A stretch of 64,000 nt of DNA from DATGPD01 sp041398565 (GCA_041398565.1 JAWKUN010000005.1:1116001-1180000); one strand, 5' to 3'. Positions 17,322 through 27,061 are shown, numbered from the stretch's first letter. Numbers and translations: made by a program. The notes: generated by a model from the letters alone, not told the origin.

Positions 17322-18455
17322 ATGCAAGAACGCTCACCCGCCTCACTCCGCCACCGGCGGCCGCGCCTGTCCGCCTGTCCGGCGTTCGCCGGCAGGGCGA
17401 CGAGGTTCGCCGCGGCCGGCGCGCTCGCGGCGATCGTGGGGCTGGGCGGCATGGGCGTGCGCGCTCAGGACAAGCCGGCGCCGACGGGCGGGAAGGCGCT
17501 CTACCCGGTGGGCGTCGACGGCGACATCGAGGCGGCGATCCAGCGCGGGCTCAACTTCCTGGCGCGCTCGCAGAACCGCGACGGCTCCTGGCGCTCGGCC
17601 GGCGGCCGCGGCGAATACCCGTGCGCCATGACCGGACTCGCCGGGCTCGCCATGCTGGCGTCCGGGGCGACGCCGACGCGCGGCAAGCACTGGCGATCGG
17701 TGCGCCGGTGCACCGACTTCCTCATCAGCAAGCAGCAGCCCAACGGGCTGGTCGCGGCGATGACGGAAGAGAACCAGAGCATGTACGGCCACGGCTTCGC
17801 CACCACCTTCCTGGGCGAGGTGTTCGGCACCGAAGAAGACGAGCGCCGGCAGCAGGACCTGCACCGGGTGCTGACGCAGGCTGTCAAGCTGACCGCGCGC
17901 GCGCAGTCGACGGCCGGCGGTTGGATCTACACGCCGACCTCCGGCGGCGACGAGGGCAGCGTCACCGTCACCCAGATGCAGGCGCTGCGTGCCTGCCGCA
18001 ACGCCGGGATCGTCGTGCCCGTGGAGACGGTGAACAAGGCGATCAAGTACATCGCCAACTCGGCCAACTCCGACGGCAGCATCCGCTACAGCTTGCGAGG
18101 CAGCAGTGGCGGCCGGCCACCGATCACGGCGGCCGCCGTCGCGGTGCTCTACAGCGCCGGCAAGTACGACGACCCCATCGCCGAGAAGGCGCTGGCCTAC
18201 GCCAAGCGCACCATCTCGGTGGGCGGGTCCGGCGGCCACTACTTCTACTCGCACCTGTATCTGGCGCAGGCGCTCTACTTCGAGGGCGGGCGCGACTGGA
18301 CCGAGTACTACGCCGCGATGTCGAAGTCGCTGCTGCGCCAGCAAGCGCGCGACGGTTCGTGGAACGGCGACGGCGTCGGCACGACCTACGGCACGGCGAT
18401 CGCGCTCATCATCCTGCAGCTGCCGTACGCGAACCTCACCATCTACCAGCGTTGA
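17322..18455 (+). CDS. Secreted prenyltransferase/squalene-oxidase repeat protein
   Basis: ATG 17322 has a ribosome site (AAGGAA, 7 nt upstream) and starts a long signal sequence (to GMGVRAQ). The mature protein has the alpha/alpha-barrel repeats of the prenyltransferase and squalene-oxidase superfamily. Each carries the QNRDGSW-type motif: FLARSQNRDGSWRSAGG, TARAQSTAGGWIYTPTSGGD, KYIANSANSDGSIRY, LLRQQARDGSWNG. The acidic DxDD catalytic motif of cyclases is not seen, so it is probably a binding rather than a cyclase version. Such genes are known beside BatA-type genes in planctomycetes. Its stop (TGA 18453-18455) lies at the start region of the BatA-like gene, so the two are coupled. Confidence 0.8.
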   Translation: MQERSPASLRHRRPRLSACPAFAGRATRFAAAGALAAIVGLGGMGVRAQDKPAPTGGKALYPVGVDGDIEAAIQRGLNFLARSQNRDGSWRSAGGRGEYPCAMTGLAGLAMLASGATPTRGKHWRSVRRCTDFLISKQQPNGLVAAMTEENQSMYGHGFATTFLGEVFGTEEDERRQQDLHRVLTQAVKLTARAQSTAGGWIYTPTSGGDEGSVTVTQMQALRACRNAGIVVPVETVNKAIKYIANSANSDGSIRYSLRGSSGGRPPITAAAVAVLYSAGKYDDPIAEKALAYAKRTISVGGSGGHYFYSHLYLAQALYFEGGRDWTEYYAAMSKSLLRQQARDGSWNGDGVGTTYGTAIALIILQLPYANLTIYQR

Positions 18456-18466
18456 TCGAGGTGTCG

Positions 18467-20692
18467 GTGCTCGCCTTCGCGTTCCTCAATCCGGCCTTGT
18501 TGTGGCTGCTGCCCCTCATCGCCGTGCCGATCGTCATCCATCTGCTCAACCGGCGGCGCTTCCAGCGCGTGAAGTGGGCGGCGATGGACTTCTTGCTGGC
18601 GGCGCTCAAGCGCAACCGTCGGCGGCTGCAGATGCAGCAGTGGCTGTTGCTGCTGCTGCGCACGCTGGCGGTCTTGTTCCTCATCCTGCTGGTGAGTCGC
18701 CCCCAGTTCGCCGGCAACGTGTTCGGCAGCTCGCGCACGCACCACGTGATCTGCCTCGACGACTCCTTGTCGATGGCGCAGCGCGGCGGTGCGCGCGACG
18801 CGTTCCTCGACGCGCGCGATGCCGTGGTGGCCTTGGCCGGCCGGCTGGTCGAGAGCAAGCCCGGCGACGTCTTCTCGCTGTTGACCACCGACGTGCCGAC
18901 CAAACCGCTGGTTGCGGCGCAGCGCGTGGGCACGCAACTGCAGGCGCGCGTGCGCGAGGCGGTGGGTGGGCTCACCCAGGCCGGCGATGGCACCGCCGAC
19001 CTCGCCGGCGCGCTGGCGCAGGCGCACAAGCTGATCGTCGACACGCCCGACTGCAGCCAGGCGGAGATCGTCCTGTTCACCGACTTGCGCCAGGCGGACT
19101 GGCTGGCCGCCGACGGCAAGCCGCGCGCCGACTTGGTGACGCAGCTGCGCGCGCTCGACAAGGACAAGGAGCGCGTGCGCGTCGTCGCCGTGGGCAGCCG
19201 CGACGCCGAGAACCTCGCGGTCGCGGCGATCCGCCTACAGGAGCGCGTGCTGGTGGCAGGGGTGCCGGCCTCGTTCCAGATCGAGGTGGCCAACCGCGGG
19301 CTGGCGACCAGCCAGCCGACCGAACTCACGGTGCGCATCGGCCATGGCGACCGGGCGACCCAGCGGGTGCTGCCGGTGGAGGCGATCGGTGCCGGCGCGA
19401 CGTCGACGATCACCGTCCAGCACACCTTCCACGAAGCCGGCGAGCAGGGTGTCGTCGGCGAGCTGGCGCGCGACGCCTTCGCGCCCGACGACCGGCGCGC
19501 CATGGCGCTGCGGGTGCGTCCGGCGGTGCGCTGTCTCCTTGTCGACGGCGACCCGGGGCACGAGGCGTCGGAAGCCGAGACCTTCTTCCTCGGCATCGCC
19601 CTCGACCCCGATCTCGAGGTGGTCACCGGCATCGACCCGGTGGTGATGCCCGATCAGGGCTTGGACGCCGAGAAGCTCGACGACTACGACCTGATCTGGT
19701 TGTGCAACGTGCCCGCCCCGGCGCCGCCGGTGGTCGAGAAGCTGAAGCAGTTCGTGGCGCAAGGCGGTGGGCTCGCCGTGTTCACCGGCAACCAGGTGGA
19801 CCCGCGCCGCTACGACGAGCTGTTCGGAACCGGACCCGATGGGCTGCTGCCGCTGCCGCTCGAGGACGTCGAGGGCGACATGGCGTCGCCGCGGCCGATG
19901 TTCCTGGCCGACGAGGAGCACGCCCTGGTGGCGCGCGAGGCCGAGAGCTTCAAGGGCCTGTTCGCGGCGGTGCTGGTCGGGCGCTACCACGCCAGCCGCG
20001 AGGATCCGGCCGTTCCGGTGCGACCGATCGTGCGCGTCGGCGACGCGCGCGGCCCGGCGCTGATGGTGGCACGCGAGTCGAGCGAGGGGCGCGGGCGGGT
20101 GGTGGTCGTCGGGACGACGGCCGATGCCTTCTGGACCAGCCTGCCGCTGCCGACGACCGAGCTGTTCCCGCCCCTGGTGAACGAGATCGTCGTCTGGACC
20201 GCGCGGGCGCAGAACGACGTGCGCCGCAATCTGAGCAGCCGCGACGTCTACCGTCGCGACATCGACGCGGCGACCTACCGCGCCGACGTCGTGGTCCGCA
20301 GCGTGGCGGATTCGGCCGACCAGCGCACGTTCACTGCGAGCGCCGCGGCCGATGCCGGCAGCCAGGACCATCTCACGCTCACCGTGCCGATGGCCGAGCT
20401 GCACGGTTTCGGTCTGTTCGAGGCAGGGCTGGCGCGGCACGTCGGCGCCGAGGAGGCGGAACTGCTGTCGCGCAACCCGCCCCTGCGCGAGGGCGAGTTG
20501 CTGCGTCTCACGCGCGTCGCCTTCGAGCGCAGCTTCCCGCCGGACGTGGTCGAGCGGGTCGTCGTCGAGGACGGCGAGGCGAAGTCGACCTACCTCGAGG
20601 CGAGCGGCAGCGACCTCGCGCGCAGCCTGGCGATCGCGTTGGTCGTGGCGCTGCTCCTCGAGAGCTTCCTGGCCTGGCGCTCGTCGAGGTGA
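18467..20692 (+). CDS. BatA-like membrane protein with vWA domain
   Basis: The N-terminus has the BatA signature: FLNPALLWLLPLIAVPIVIH directly before LLNRRRFQRVKW, followed by a second membrane helix (WLLLLLRTLAVLFLILLV). A vWA domain follows with the metal-site motif DDSLS. After it come a beta-sandwich region and a GATase-like domain (CLLVDGDPGHEASEAETFF). A C-terminal helix (LARSLAIALVVALLLESFLA) closes the protein. GTG 18467 is chosen for its GAGG ribosome site 5 nt upstream; TTG 18452 and GTG 18461 are alternatives. Bat proteins act at the envelope and are historically linked to aerotolerance, but their exact role is unclear. The stop overlaps the next start (TGATG). Confidence 0.85.
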   Translation: MLAFAFLNPALLWLLPLIAVPIVIHLLNRRRFQRVKWAAMDFLLAALKRNRRRLQMQQWLLLLLRTLAVLFLILLVSRPQFAGNVFGSSRTHHVICLDDSLSMAQRGGARDAFLDARDAVVALAGRLVESKPGDVFSLLTTDVPTKPLVAAQRVGTQLQARVREAVGGLTQAGDGTADLAGALAQAHKLIVDTPDCSQAEIVLFTDLRQADWLAADGKPRADLVTQLRALDKDKERVRVVAVGSRDAENLAVAAIRLQERVLVAGVPASFQIEVANRGLATSQPTELTVRIGHGDRATQRVLPVEAIGAGATSTITVQHTFHEAGEQGVVGELARDAFAPDDRRAMALRVRPAVRCLLVDGDPGHEASEAETFFLGIALDPDLEVVTGIDPVVMPDQGLDAEKLDDYDLIWLCNVPAPAPPVVEKLKQFVAQGGGLAVFTGNQVDPRRYDELFGTGPDGLLPLPLEDVEGDMASPRPMFLADEEHALVAREAESFKGLFAAVLVGRYHASREDPAVPVRPIVRVGDARGPALMVARESSEGRGRVVVVGTTADAFWTSLPLPTTELFPPLVNEIVVWTARAQNDVRRNLSSRDVYRRDIDAATYRADVVVRSVADSADQRTFTASAAADAGSQDHLTLTVPMAELHGFGLFEAGLARHVGAEEAELLSRNPPLREGELLRLTRVAFERSFPPDVVERVVVEDGEAKSTYLEASGSDLARSLAIALVVALLLESFLAWRSSR

Positions 20693-23139
20693 TGAGCATG
20701 CAAGACGTCCTTCGTGCGTTGGCCCGCCTGTTCGGCGTCGCTGTCGAGAACGACACCGAGTTGCGCTTCGAGCTGAGCGGCTTCCCGTCCGGCGGCGCCG
20801 GTCTTCTCGTCTTGGTCGCGGCCGGTCTGGCGCTGTGGGCGGTGGTCTGGTTCTACCGCCGTCACCGTCAAGACCTGTCCCGCAGCCGGCGGATCCTCCT
20901 GACGTCGCTGCGAGTGCTGGCGCTCTTGCTGGCGTTCCTGGTGCTGTTCGAGCCGAACCTCGTGTCGGTGAAGCGCGACGTGCGTCCCGGTCACGTCATC
21001 CTGCTGGTCGACTCGTCGCAGTCGATGTCGCACACCGACTCCTACCGGCGCGACGAGGTGCAGGACCTGGCCCAGGCCTGGCGCTCGCTCGGCGTCGACG
21101 ATCCGGCCGGCAAGACGCGCCTGGAGCTGGCCAAGGCCCTGCTGCAGCACGGCGGCGACCGCGCGCTGCGCCAGCTGGCGGGCAAGAACCGCCTGATGGC
21201 CTACTCGTTCGGAGCGGCGGTGCAGCCGCTGCCGGCACGGGCGGTCGCCGGCACCGAGACCACCACCGAGGGTGCGCACCCGCTGCCCGACTTCGCCGAG
21301 CTGACGCCGGACGGCCGGCACACCAACCCCGGCCTGGCGTTGCGCGCCGCACTCGAGCAGAGTCGCGACGCGTCGGTGGCGGCGGTCGTGCTGCTCACCG
21401 ACGGGCGTCGCAACCTCGGGCCGCAAGGCGCGGAGGCGGCGCGCCTGCTGCAGCAGCGCAAGGTGCCGCAGACGCTGGTGGTGCCCATCGGCGACCCATC
21501 GGAAGCGCAGACGACGACCCTGCGGCGGGCCGACGTGCCCGAGCGCGTGTTCCAGAAGGACCCGTTCAAGATCACCGCCGAGGTGCAGCAGCAGGGCTAC
21601 CCCGAAGGCGACCTCGCAGTACGCCTCCTGGTGGCGATGCCGGGCCAGGAACCGCAGCCGGTGCAGACCAAGAGCGTGCACCTCTCCCCCGCCGCGCCCA
21701 CGGCGAAGGTCGCGTTCGAGGACCTCAGCGCCGACGCTGCCGGCGTCTACGAGTACACGGTGGAGGTGCAACCACCGAGCGGCGAGCCGATCGTGGCCGA
21801 ACGTCACGCCAAGCGCGGCCGCGTGCAGGTGCTCGCCGAACAGACGCGCGTGCTGTTGTTGGCCGGCGCGCCGTCGCCGGAGTTCCGCATCCTGCGCGAC
21901 ACGCTGATCCGCGACAAGACGATCGACGTCGCTTGCTGGCTGCAGAGCGCCGACCCGGAGTTCCCGCAAGACGGCGACACGCAGCTCGAATCGCTGCCGG
22001 AGAACCGCGAGGACCTCGCGCCCTACGACGTGTTCGTGTTCCTCGACCCCGATCCACGCAAGCTGTCGCCGACGTTCTGCACCACGGTGCGCGACCAGAT
22101 CGATCGCGACGGCGCCGGCCTGTGGTGGATCGCGGGCGAGAAGTTCACGCTGGCGGCGGCGCGTCCCGAAGCGCCCACGCACGGCTTGACGTCGCTGCTG
22201 CCGGTCGAGCTCGACCTGCGCGCGGCCGACCAGACGCTGGGCCTCGGCTACGCCTACGACACGGCGTGGCCCTGGCAGCTGACCCCCATCGGCGGCGGCC
22301 TGCCACTGTCGACCGTGGCCGACGGACGCGACGAGAGTCGGCTGGTGTGGGAGCGCCTGCCCGGCTTCTTCTGGTCGTTTCCGCTGAGCGGGGCCAAGCC
22401 CGGCGCGGCGGTCCTGGTGACGCACGGCAATCCACGCCTGCGCGGCACCGACGGCAAGGAGCTGCCGCTCGTCGCCATGCAGCCCGTCGGCACCGGGCGG
22501 GTGCTGTTCACCGCGACCGACGAGACCTATCGGTGGCGCGGCTTGTTCCGCACCGCCTACGAGCGGTTCTGGGTGAAGGGCGTCCGCTACCTGTTCGAGG
22601 GCCGGCTGCGCGCCGGCGGCGCCCGCACGCGCATCCTCCTCGCCGCCGACAAGGTCGAGCTGGGCGACAGCGTCCGCGTCGAGGTGGACGCGCGCAACGA
22701 GCGGTTCGAACCGGCGACCGAGCCCGGTCTCACCCTGCGCGTGATCCGGGAGACCGGTGGCGAGACGCTGCTGTCGCTGGCGCCGGTCGAGGGCGTGCCC
22801 GGCCGCTACGAAGCGATGCTGCGGCCGGAGACGACCGGCTTCTTGCGCGTCGAGTCGGCCGACGGCGTGTCGGCGAGCTTGCAGGTGGTGCGCGCTGCCG
22901 TCGAGAGCGAAGGGCCGGTCGACCTGGCCACCCTGAGCGCGATCGCCGGGATCGAGGGCGGCCAGCTGATCACCGATCCGACGACGCTCGCGGCCGCGGC
23001 GCAGCAGATCCCGTCGATGACGGCAACGGACGTGTTCCTCACCCCCTATCCGATCTGGGACACGTGGCTCACGGTGACCCTGCTGGTGACGGTGCTGGCC
23101 ATCGAATGGTGGCTGCGCAAGCGCTTCAATCTGATGTAG
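20692..23139 (+). CDS. Membrane protein with vWA and glutamine-amidotransferase-like domains
   Basis: The protein (815 aa) has two N-terminal helices (GGAGLLVLVAAGLALWAVVW; LRVLALLLAFLVLF) and a vWA domain with DSSQS as the metal site. It then has beta-sandwich modules and a class I amidotransferase-like fold (VLLLAGAPSPEFRILRDTLI) without an obvious catalytic Cys-His pair. A C-terminal helix follows (WLTVTLLVTVLAIEWWLRK). It is the usual partner of BatA-like genes in planctomycete envelope operons. ATG 20692 overlaps the upstream stop; ATG 20698 is better spaced from the GAGG at 20686 and is possible. The likely role is in envelope stress or protein quality control, inferred from the family. 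Confidence 0.8.
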   Translation: MSMQDVLRALARLFGVAVENDTELRFELSGFPSGGAGLLVLVAAGLALWAVVWFYRRHRQDLSRSRRILLTSLRVLALLLAFLVLFEPNLVSVKRDVRPGHVILLVDSSQSMSHTDSYRRDEVQDLAQAWRSLGVDDPAGKTRLELAKALLQHGGDRALRQLAGKNRLMAYSFGAAVQPLPARAVAGTETTTEGAHPLPDFAELTPDGRHTNPGLALRAALEQSRDASVAAVVLLTDGRRNLGPQGAEAARLLQQRKVPQTLVVPIGDPSEAQTTTLRRADVPERVFQKDPFKITAEVQQQGYPEGDLAVRLLVAMPGQEPQPVQTKSVHLSPAAPTAKVAFEDLSADAAGVYEYTVEVQPPSGEPIVAERHAKRGRVQVLAEQTRVLLLAGAPSPEFRILRDTLIRDKTIDVACWLQSADPEFPQDGDTQLESLPENREDLAPYDVFVFLDPDPRKLSPTFCTTVRDQIDRDGAGLWWIAGEKFTLAAARPEAPTHGLTSLLPVELDLRAADQTLGLGYAYDTAWPWQLTPIGGGLPLSTVADGRDESRLVWERLPGFFWSFPLSGAKPGAAVLVTHGNPRLRGTDGKELPLVAMQPVGTGRVLFTATDETYRWRGLFRTAYERFWVKGVRYLFEGRLRAGGARTRILLAADKVELGDSVRVEVDARNERFEPATEPGLTLRVIRETGGETLLSLAPVEGVPGRYEAMLRPETTGFLRVESADGVSASLQVVRAAVESEGPVDLATLSAIAGIEGGQLITDPTTLAAAAQQIPSMTATDVFLTPYPIWDTWLTVTLLVTVLAIEWWLRKRFNLM

Positions 23140-23233
23140 GTCCTGGTGGCCAGCCGGGCACCCTGCTGGAATCGGCCCGGCACCACGGTGTCGTCCCGTC
23201 CGGTCCTGAGCCCGAAGCGAGGCAGCGCCGGCT

Positions 23234-24463
23234 TTGCATCGGCCCACGCCCCTTGCCGTGACCGCGATCTTCGGCCAGCTCCCGCGCACCTATTGGTTCC
23301 TCATCGCCGGCATGTTCGTCAACCGGCTGGGCGCCTTCGTGCTGCCGTTCCTGTCGCCCTACCTGAAGGAACACGAGGGGCTGAGCGTGCCGCAGATCAG
23401 CGCGGTCCTCCTGTGCTGGGGAGTCGGCACCATCGTCGCGGGTCTGGTGGGGGGGCAGCTCGCCGATCGCTGGGGACGCAAGCCGACGATGCTGGCGAGT
23501 TTGCTCGTCGGCGCCGTGGTGCTGGGGTGCTTCGCGGTCGGCCACGGTGTGGTGCAGCTCGCGGCCCTGGCGGGCGTCTTCGGCGTCGTCGCCGAGCTCT
23601 ACCGCCCGGCGGTGGCGGCGGCGATCTCCGATCTGGTGGCGCCGCACCAGCGTGCCCGCGCCTTCGCTCATCTCACCTGGGCCTACAACCTCGGGTTCGC
23701 GGTCAGCCCGCTCCTGGCGGGATGGCTCATCGACCATGCCGGCTACGAGTGGTTGTTCGTCGGCGACGGTACCACCATGTTGCTGGCGGCCTTGCTGATC
23801 GGCGCCCGCGTGCCGGAGACCCGGCCGGCACCGGCAGGCGGAGCCACCGGGTCGATCTCGCGCGCGCAGCGAGCCGTCGCCGTGGCATTCTCGGATCCGC
23901 GCTTCGTGCCGCTGCTGGTGGCGGCGCTCCTGCTGGGCTCCATCATGATCCAGTCGCTGGCCTCACTGGCACTGGTGCTGCGCAGCGATGGCATCGGCAC
24001 CGCCTCCTTCGGGCGCATCATCGCGGTGAACGGCATGCTGATCGTCGTGCTGCAGCCGTTCCTGGTGCCGCGACTGGAGCACATGGGGCGCTACCGGGTG
24101 CTGCCCTGGGCGGCGGTCGTGTTCGGCGTCGGCTTCGCTTGCCACGCCTTGGTCGCCGCCTCCTTCGGTCACGTGCTGGTCGTCTGCGTGTGGACGTGCG
24201 GCGAGATCGCGCTGTTCCCGCTGTGCAACGCTGCCGTCGCCGACCTGGCGCCCGAGCACCTTCGAGGTCGCTACCAGGGCGCCTACTGGATGGCGTTCGC
24301 CTCGGCCAACGTCATCGGGCCGCCGATCGGCCTGGGGCTGCTCGAGTCGCTCGGATCGGTCGGCTGGGCCAGCTACGTCGCCGCCGCGGGGCTCCTCAGT
24401 GCTCTGGCGTTCACCGTGGTCGGTGCCCGCATACGTGCAGGCGCGGTCGCCGACGCGGAGTAG
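23234..24463 (+). CDS. MFS transporter, 12 helices
   Basis: This is a hydrophobic protein of about 409 residues with twelve predicted helices and the major-facilitator motif A (GGQLADRWGRKPTM) between helices 2 and 3. A second version of the loop appears in the C-terminal half (PEHLRGRYQGAY). It is most like drug or metabolite efflux members of the MdtH/MDR type; the substrate cannot be told from sequence. The start is uncertain: TTG 23234 gives MHRPTPLAVTAIF, and GTG 23258 is the alternative. It follows the vWA gene by 94 nt and could be part of that operon. A full 184-bp repeat begins 11 bp after its stop. Confidence 0.85.
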   Translation: MHRPTPLAVTAIFGQLPRTYWFLIAGMFVNRLGAFVLPFLSPYLKEHEGLSVPQISAVLLCWGVGTIVAGLVGGQLADRWGRKPTMLASLLVGAVVLGCFAVGHGVVQLAALAGVFGVVAELYRPAVAAAISDLVAPHQRARAFAHLTWAYNLGFAVSPLLAGWLIDHAGYEWLFVGDGTTMLLAALLIGARVPETRPAPAGGATGSISRAQRAVAVAFSDPRFVPLLVAALLLGSIMIQSLASLALVLRSDGIGTASFGRIIAVNGMLIVVLQPFLVPRLEHMGRYRVLPWAAVVFGVGFACHALVAASFGHVLVVCVWTCGEIALFPLCNAAVADLAPEHLRGRYQGAYWMAFASANVIGPPIGLGLLESLGSVGWASYVAAAGLLSALAFTVVGARIRAGAVADAE

Positions 24464-24474
24464 GTTCCGGCTCT

Positions 24475-24658
24475 GAGCTGCAAGGGCTGCGAATCGTCGC
24501 GACGGGCGCGAATTCGGCCGTGTTGTTCCGTTGCCACAGAGCTGACCAGGCCACGCCCGAGCAGCCCTGGAAGCTCCAAGCAACAACAGCGCCGGCGGCC
24601 CCCTCTGGTCGGCGCTGCGCCGACATCAACCCTTCGGGTTGCGGCCGCCGGCCGCGCT
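24475..24658. repeat. Single copy of the 184-bp structured repeat
   Basis: This is a full-length copy in the same orientation as the array at 4891-5440. The CAACCC-TTC-GGGTTG hairpin differs from the array only in its loop. It sits between two convergent genes and is followed after 5 bp by the 3'-end hairpin element at 24664. Confidence 0.9.
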
Positions 24659-24663
24659 GAGTC

Positions 24664-24706
24664 GTGTTGCTGGCGATCGCCTTCGCGATCGCGGCCTTGC
24701 GGCTCA
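24664..24706. terminator. 3'-end hairpin element, copy 1
   Basis: The sequence runs GTGTTGCTGGCGATCGCC and on through a perfect stem GCGATCGC-CTTC-GCGATCGC, ending in GGCTCA, which supplies the stop codon of the GH172 gene on the minus strand. The same layout occurs at 33556-33597 and 51258-51299. A bidirectional terminator or mRNA 3' stabiliser is likely. Confidence 0.6.
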
Positions 24707-26752
24707 GTCGCGCTCGCGCCTCAGCCACACGTATTCGAAGCCGACGACGCCGGGCTCGGTGCACTCGAACGCCAGCTCGTGGGCGCCGGCCGACAGGCGG
24801 CGTTCGCCGAGCGCGGCGCTGCGCGCGAAGGTCAGGTGTTCGCTGGCCACCGAGACGGCGCCGCCCAGCGGCTCGCCGTCGAGGAGCGCGCGGATCCTGC
24901 CGCCCGACGGCGCGTGCACGAGCACTACGTGGACGGCGTAGCGTGCGTCGTCGACCACCGGCACCTTGATCGCCAGGCGTCCGCCGCGCTCGGGTTGCCA
25001 GCGCAGGTAGTGGCCGCGCGACAGCCAGTCGGCCGGCTCGAGGCTCGTACGCGCCTGCTCCTTGCCGAGCGCGTCCTCCACGTAATGGAAAGTGGCGCGT
25101 GCCGCGGCGCCATCGGCCACGGGGGCCGAGCGCGGCATGCGCGGCACGACGAGCTCGCTCTTCTGCAGGGCGCGATGATCGTCGAGGGCGCCGAGCGCCG
25201 CGTAGTAGTAGGCGATGCGCCCGTAGCTGAGCTGCTGCAGCGGTCGGTGCGTCCACAGTTCCATGGCGAACCACAGCGAGCGCGCGAAGGGCACGTCGTC
25301 GGCGACGAGGAAGCGGTGGTTGCTGACGTAGCCGGCGTTGCCCGGCCCGGTATCGAGCGGCTGGCCGCAGTAGGGGTGTGCGAACAGGTCGGGTCGGCTC
25401 CACGAGTAGTTGTAGAAGTCCTCCGAGCCGGTGCCGAACAGCGCTGGCGCAGCGTCCTCGTCGACCACGATCTTCTCGTCGCCCTCGCCCCACCAGTTGC
25501 CCCCGGGCGTCGGGATGGGCGATGGGTTCATGAGCATGCAAGCCGCGCCGACCAGCCGGCCGCGTCCGCGCACCATCACGTAGGGAAGGTCGATCGGCTC
25601 CTTGCCACCCTTGGGGTCGAGATCGTGGTCGACTCGCCACTTGGCGTGCAGGCCCAGCGCTGTCTGCGCATCGGCGAGCGGCGCGACGGTGGCGCGCAAG
25701 GTGCACGCGAACGGCGTTGCGCCGAGGTTGCGCAGCTCGATGCGCGCGCCCTTGCGGAACGGCATCGGCAGCCGGCAGGTGAACTTGCCGTCGGCGGCGA
25801 CGCTCATCGGCAGCGACTCGAACGGGTTGATCCCGGGCCCGCTGCCGAAGAAGTCGCCCAGTGGCGCTTCCACCTGCGGCCTCTGCGCATCGTCGCAGGC
25901 GATCCGCAGCAGCACCTGGCGGAGCGCGGTCGGCGTGACGTCGGCGTGCGTCTGCACGACCAGCGCTCGCACGGCGCCACCGCCGTCCTGTCCGACCTCC
26001 AGGTCGAGAACCGCATTCGGAGCGATCTCTCCCTCCTTCTCCGCGGTGTGCATTCCTTCGAGCTCGCGCCACAGCGAGTCGGGGTCGCGCACGATGCGCA
26101 CCAGGCGCTCGATCCGCGGCATCGCCTCCGCCACGTCGGCGATGCGGAAGGTGGTCACCGCGGTGTCCGCAGGCAGGATCCGTACCTGCACGTGGTAGAA
26201 GTGCAGCTCGCGCACGTTCCCGTCCCAGGTGATGCGCAAATGGCGCGCGAAAGGGATCGGCAGGTAGTCGGCGTCCTCCTGCACGAAGGCGTCCCTCACG
26301 TCGACGCCCAGCTTGGTGGCGTCCAGCCAGGCGCGCGAGCGTCGCGCCAGGAAGTCGTAGCCCGGACCCTCGAAGACGGGCGCTTCGGCGCCGTCGAGGT
26401 GGACGCGCAGGGTGCCGGCCATGCCTGCCGACCAGGTGCGCACCACGATCCCGGGGCCGTCGACGTCGGCGACGAGGAAGGAGCCGTTGCCGTCCGCGTC
26501 GGGCGCGCGCAGGACCGCGGCGAAGCCCGGCTGGGTCTCGCCACCGAAGCCGTCGGAGTTGGCGAACCACCCGGGCTGTTCTGGCCCGAGGCTGCGGCGG
26601 TCCTGGCTGGCGAACTGAATGGTGCGGTCGCCGGGATCGGCGGCGCGCGTGAGGCGGACCAGGTCGGTCATCGCGTCGACGGCGCTGGCGAAGGTGACCT
26701 GGCCGAGGGTGGGGGCAACGAGCGCGCCGAGGAGGGCGAGGCGGGCGAGCAT
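24704..26752 (-). CDS. DUF2961 / GH172-family secreted glycosidase
   Basis: A signal peptide (MLARLALLGALVAPTLGQ) is followed by the DUF2961 fold. Diagnostic blocks are GWFANSDGFGGETQPGF, GNWWGEGDEKIVVDED and LFGTGSEDFYNYSWSRPD, with the conserved acidic residues (GEGDE, GSED) expected at the active site. Characterised members of this family (GH172) act on fructofuranoside or arabinofuranoside linkages, so this enzyme probably trims such sugars from extracellular polysaccharide. The C-terminal part (from about residue 560) is a jelly-roll, carbohydrate-binding-like domain. It stands alone, transcribed toward the MFS gene, and ends in the hairpin element. Confidence 0.85.
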   Translation of the reverse strand: MLARLALLGALVAPTLGQVTFASAVDAMTDLVRLTRAADPGDRTIQFASQDRRSLGPEQPGWFANSDGFGGETQPGFAAVLRAPDADGNGSFLVADVDGPGIVVRTWSAGMAGTLRVHLDGAEAPVFEGPGYDFLARRSRAWLDATKLGVDVRDAFVQEDADYLPIPFARHLRITWDGNVRELHFYHVQVRILPADTAVTTFRIADVAEAMPRIERLVRIVRDPDSLWRELEGMHTAEKEGEIAPNAVLDLEVGQDGGGAVRALVVQTHADVTPTALRQVLLRIACDDAQRPQVEAPLGDFFGSGPGINPFESLPMSVAADGKFTCRLPMPFRKGARIELRNLGATPFACTLRATVAPLADAQTALGLHAKWRVDHDLDPKGGKEPIDLPYVMVRGRGRLVGAACMLMNPSPIPTPGGNWWGEGDEKIVVDEDAAPALFGTGSEDFYNYSWSRPDLFAHPYCGQPLDTGPGNAGYVSNHRFLVADDVPFARSLWFAMELWTHRPLQQLSYGRIAYYYAALGALDDHRALQKSELVVPRMPRSAPVADGAAARATFHYVEDALGKEQARTSLEPADWLSRGHYLRWQPERGGRLAIKVPVVDDARYAVHVVLVHAPSGGRIRALLDGEPLGGAVSVASEHLTFARSAALGERRLSAGAHELAFECTEPGVVGFEYVWLRRERD

Positions 26753-26763
26753 CCCCCGAGTCT

Positions 26764-26985
26764 AGGAGTCCGCGTCGCGGGAGGCGCCGCGGCCGAGCCA
26801 CGAATGTTCGTCGACCCAGCGTTCAGCGGTGGAGCCTGGCTCCATCCGCTGCAGGGCTGGAGCGATGGGAGACGACCTCGGTCGACCGCCCGCGTGTTTC
26901 GTCCGGGTCAGCGTGGCGACTCGCGTGGCAGGTCGCGCGACCCGCGGAGATTCGGACGTGCCGAATCGGACGAACAGGCGCGGCT
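26764..26985. repeat. Degenerate copy of the 165-bp long inverted repeat
   Basis: The left part (AGGAGTCCGCGTCGCGGGA at 26764-26782, then GGCGCCGCGGCCGAG and AATGTTCGT) matches the left arm of the element at 53662. The right part (GAGATTCGGACGTGCC at 26947-26962 and CGAACAGGCGCGGCTC at 26970-26985) matches its right half. About 90 bp of unrelated sequence lies between, and the outer right terminus is lost. The rest of the intergenic region 26753-27203 shows only the leader block at 27062. Confidence 0.6.
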
Positions 26986-27061
26986 CGGTCGCGGGTGCTC
27001 GGGGGGTGCCCGGACCCGACAGCTTCGCCGCCGGTCCGCCTGGCACCTTCCGGACCTGACC

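Noticed and set aside
14082..17327. A 1081-codon open frame on the minus strand
   Set aside because: It lies opposite the PQQ-like propeller gene, lacks motifs and signal peptide, and its composition is what the antisense of a GC-rich gene gives. The plus-strand gene has recognisable blades.
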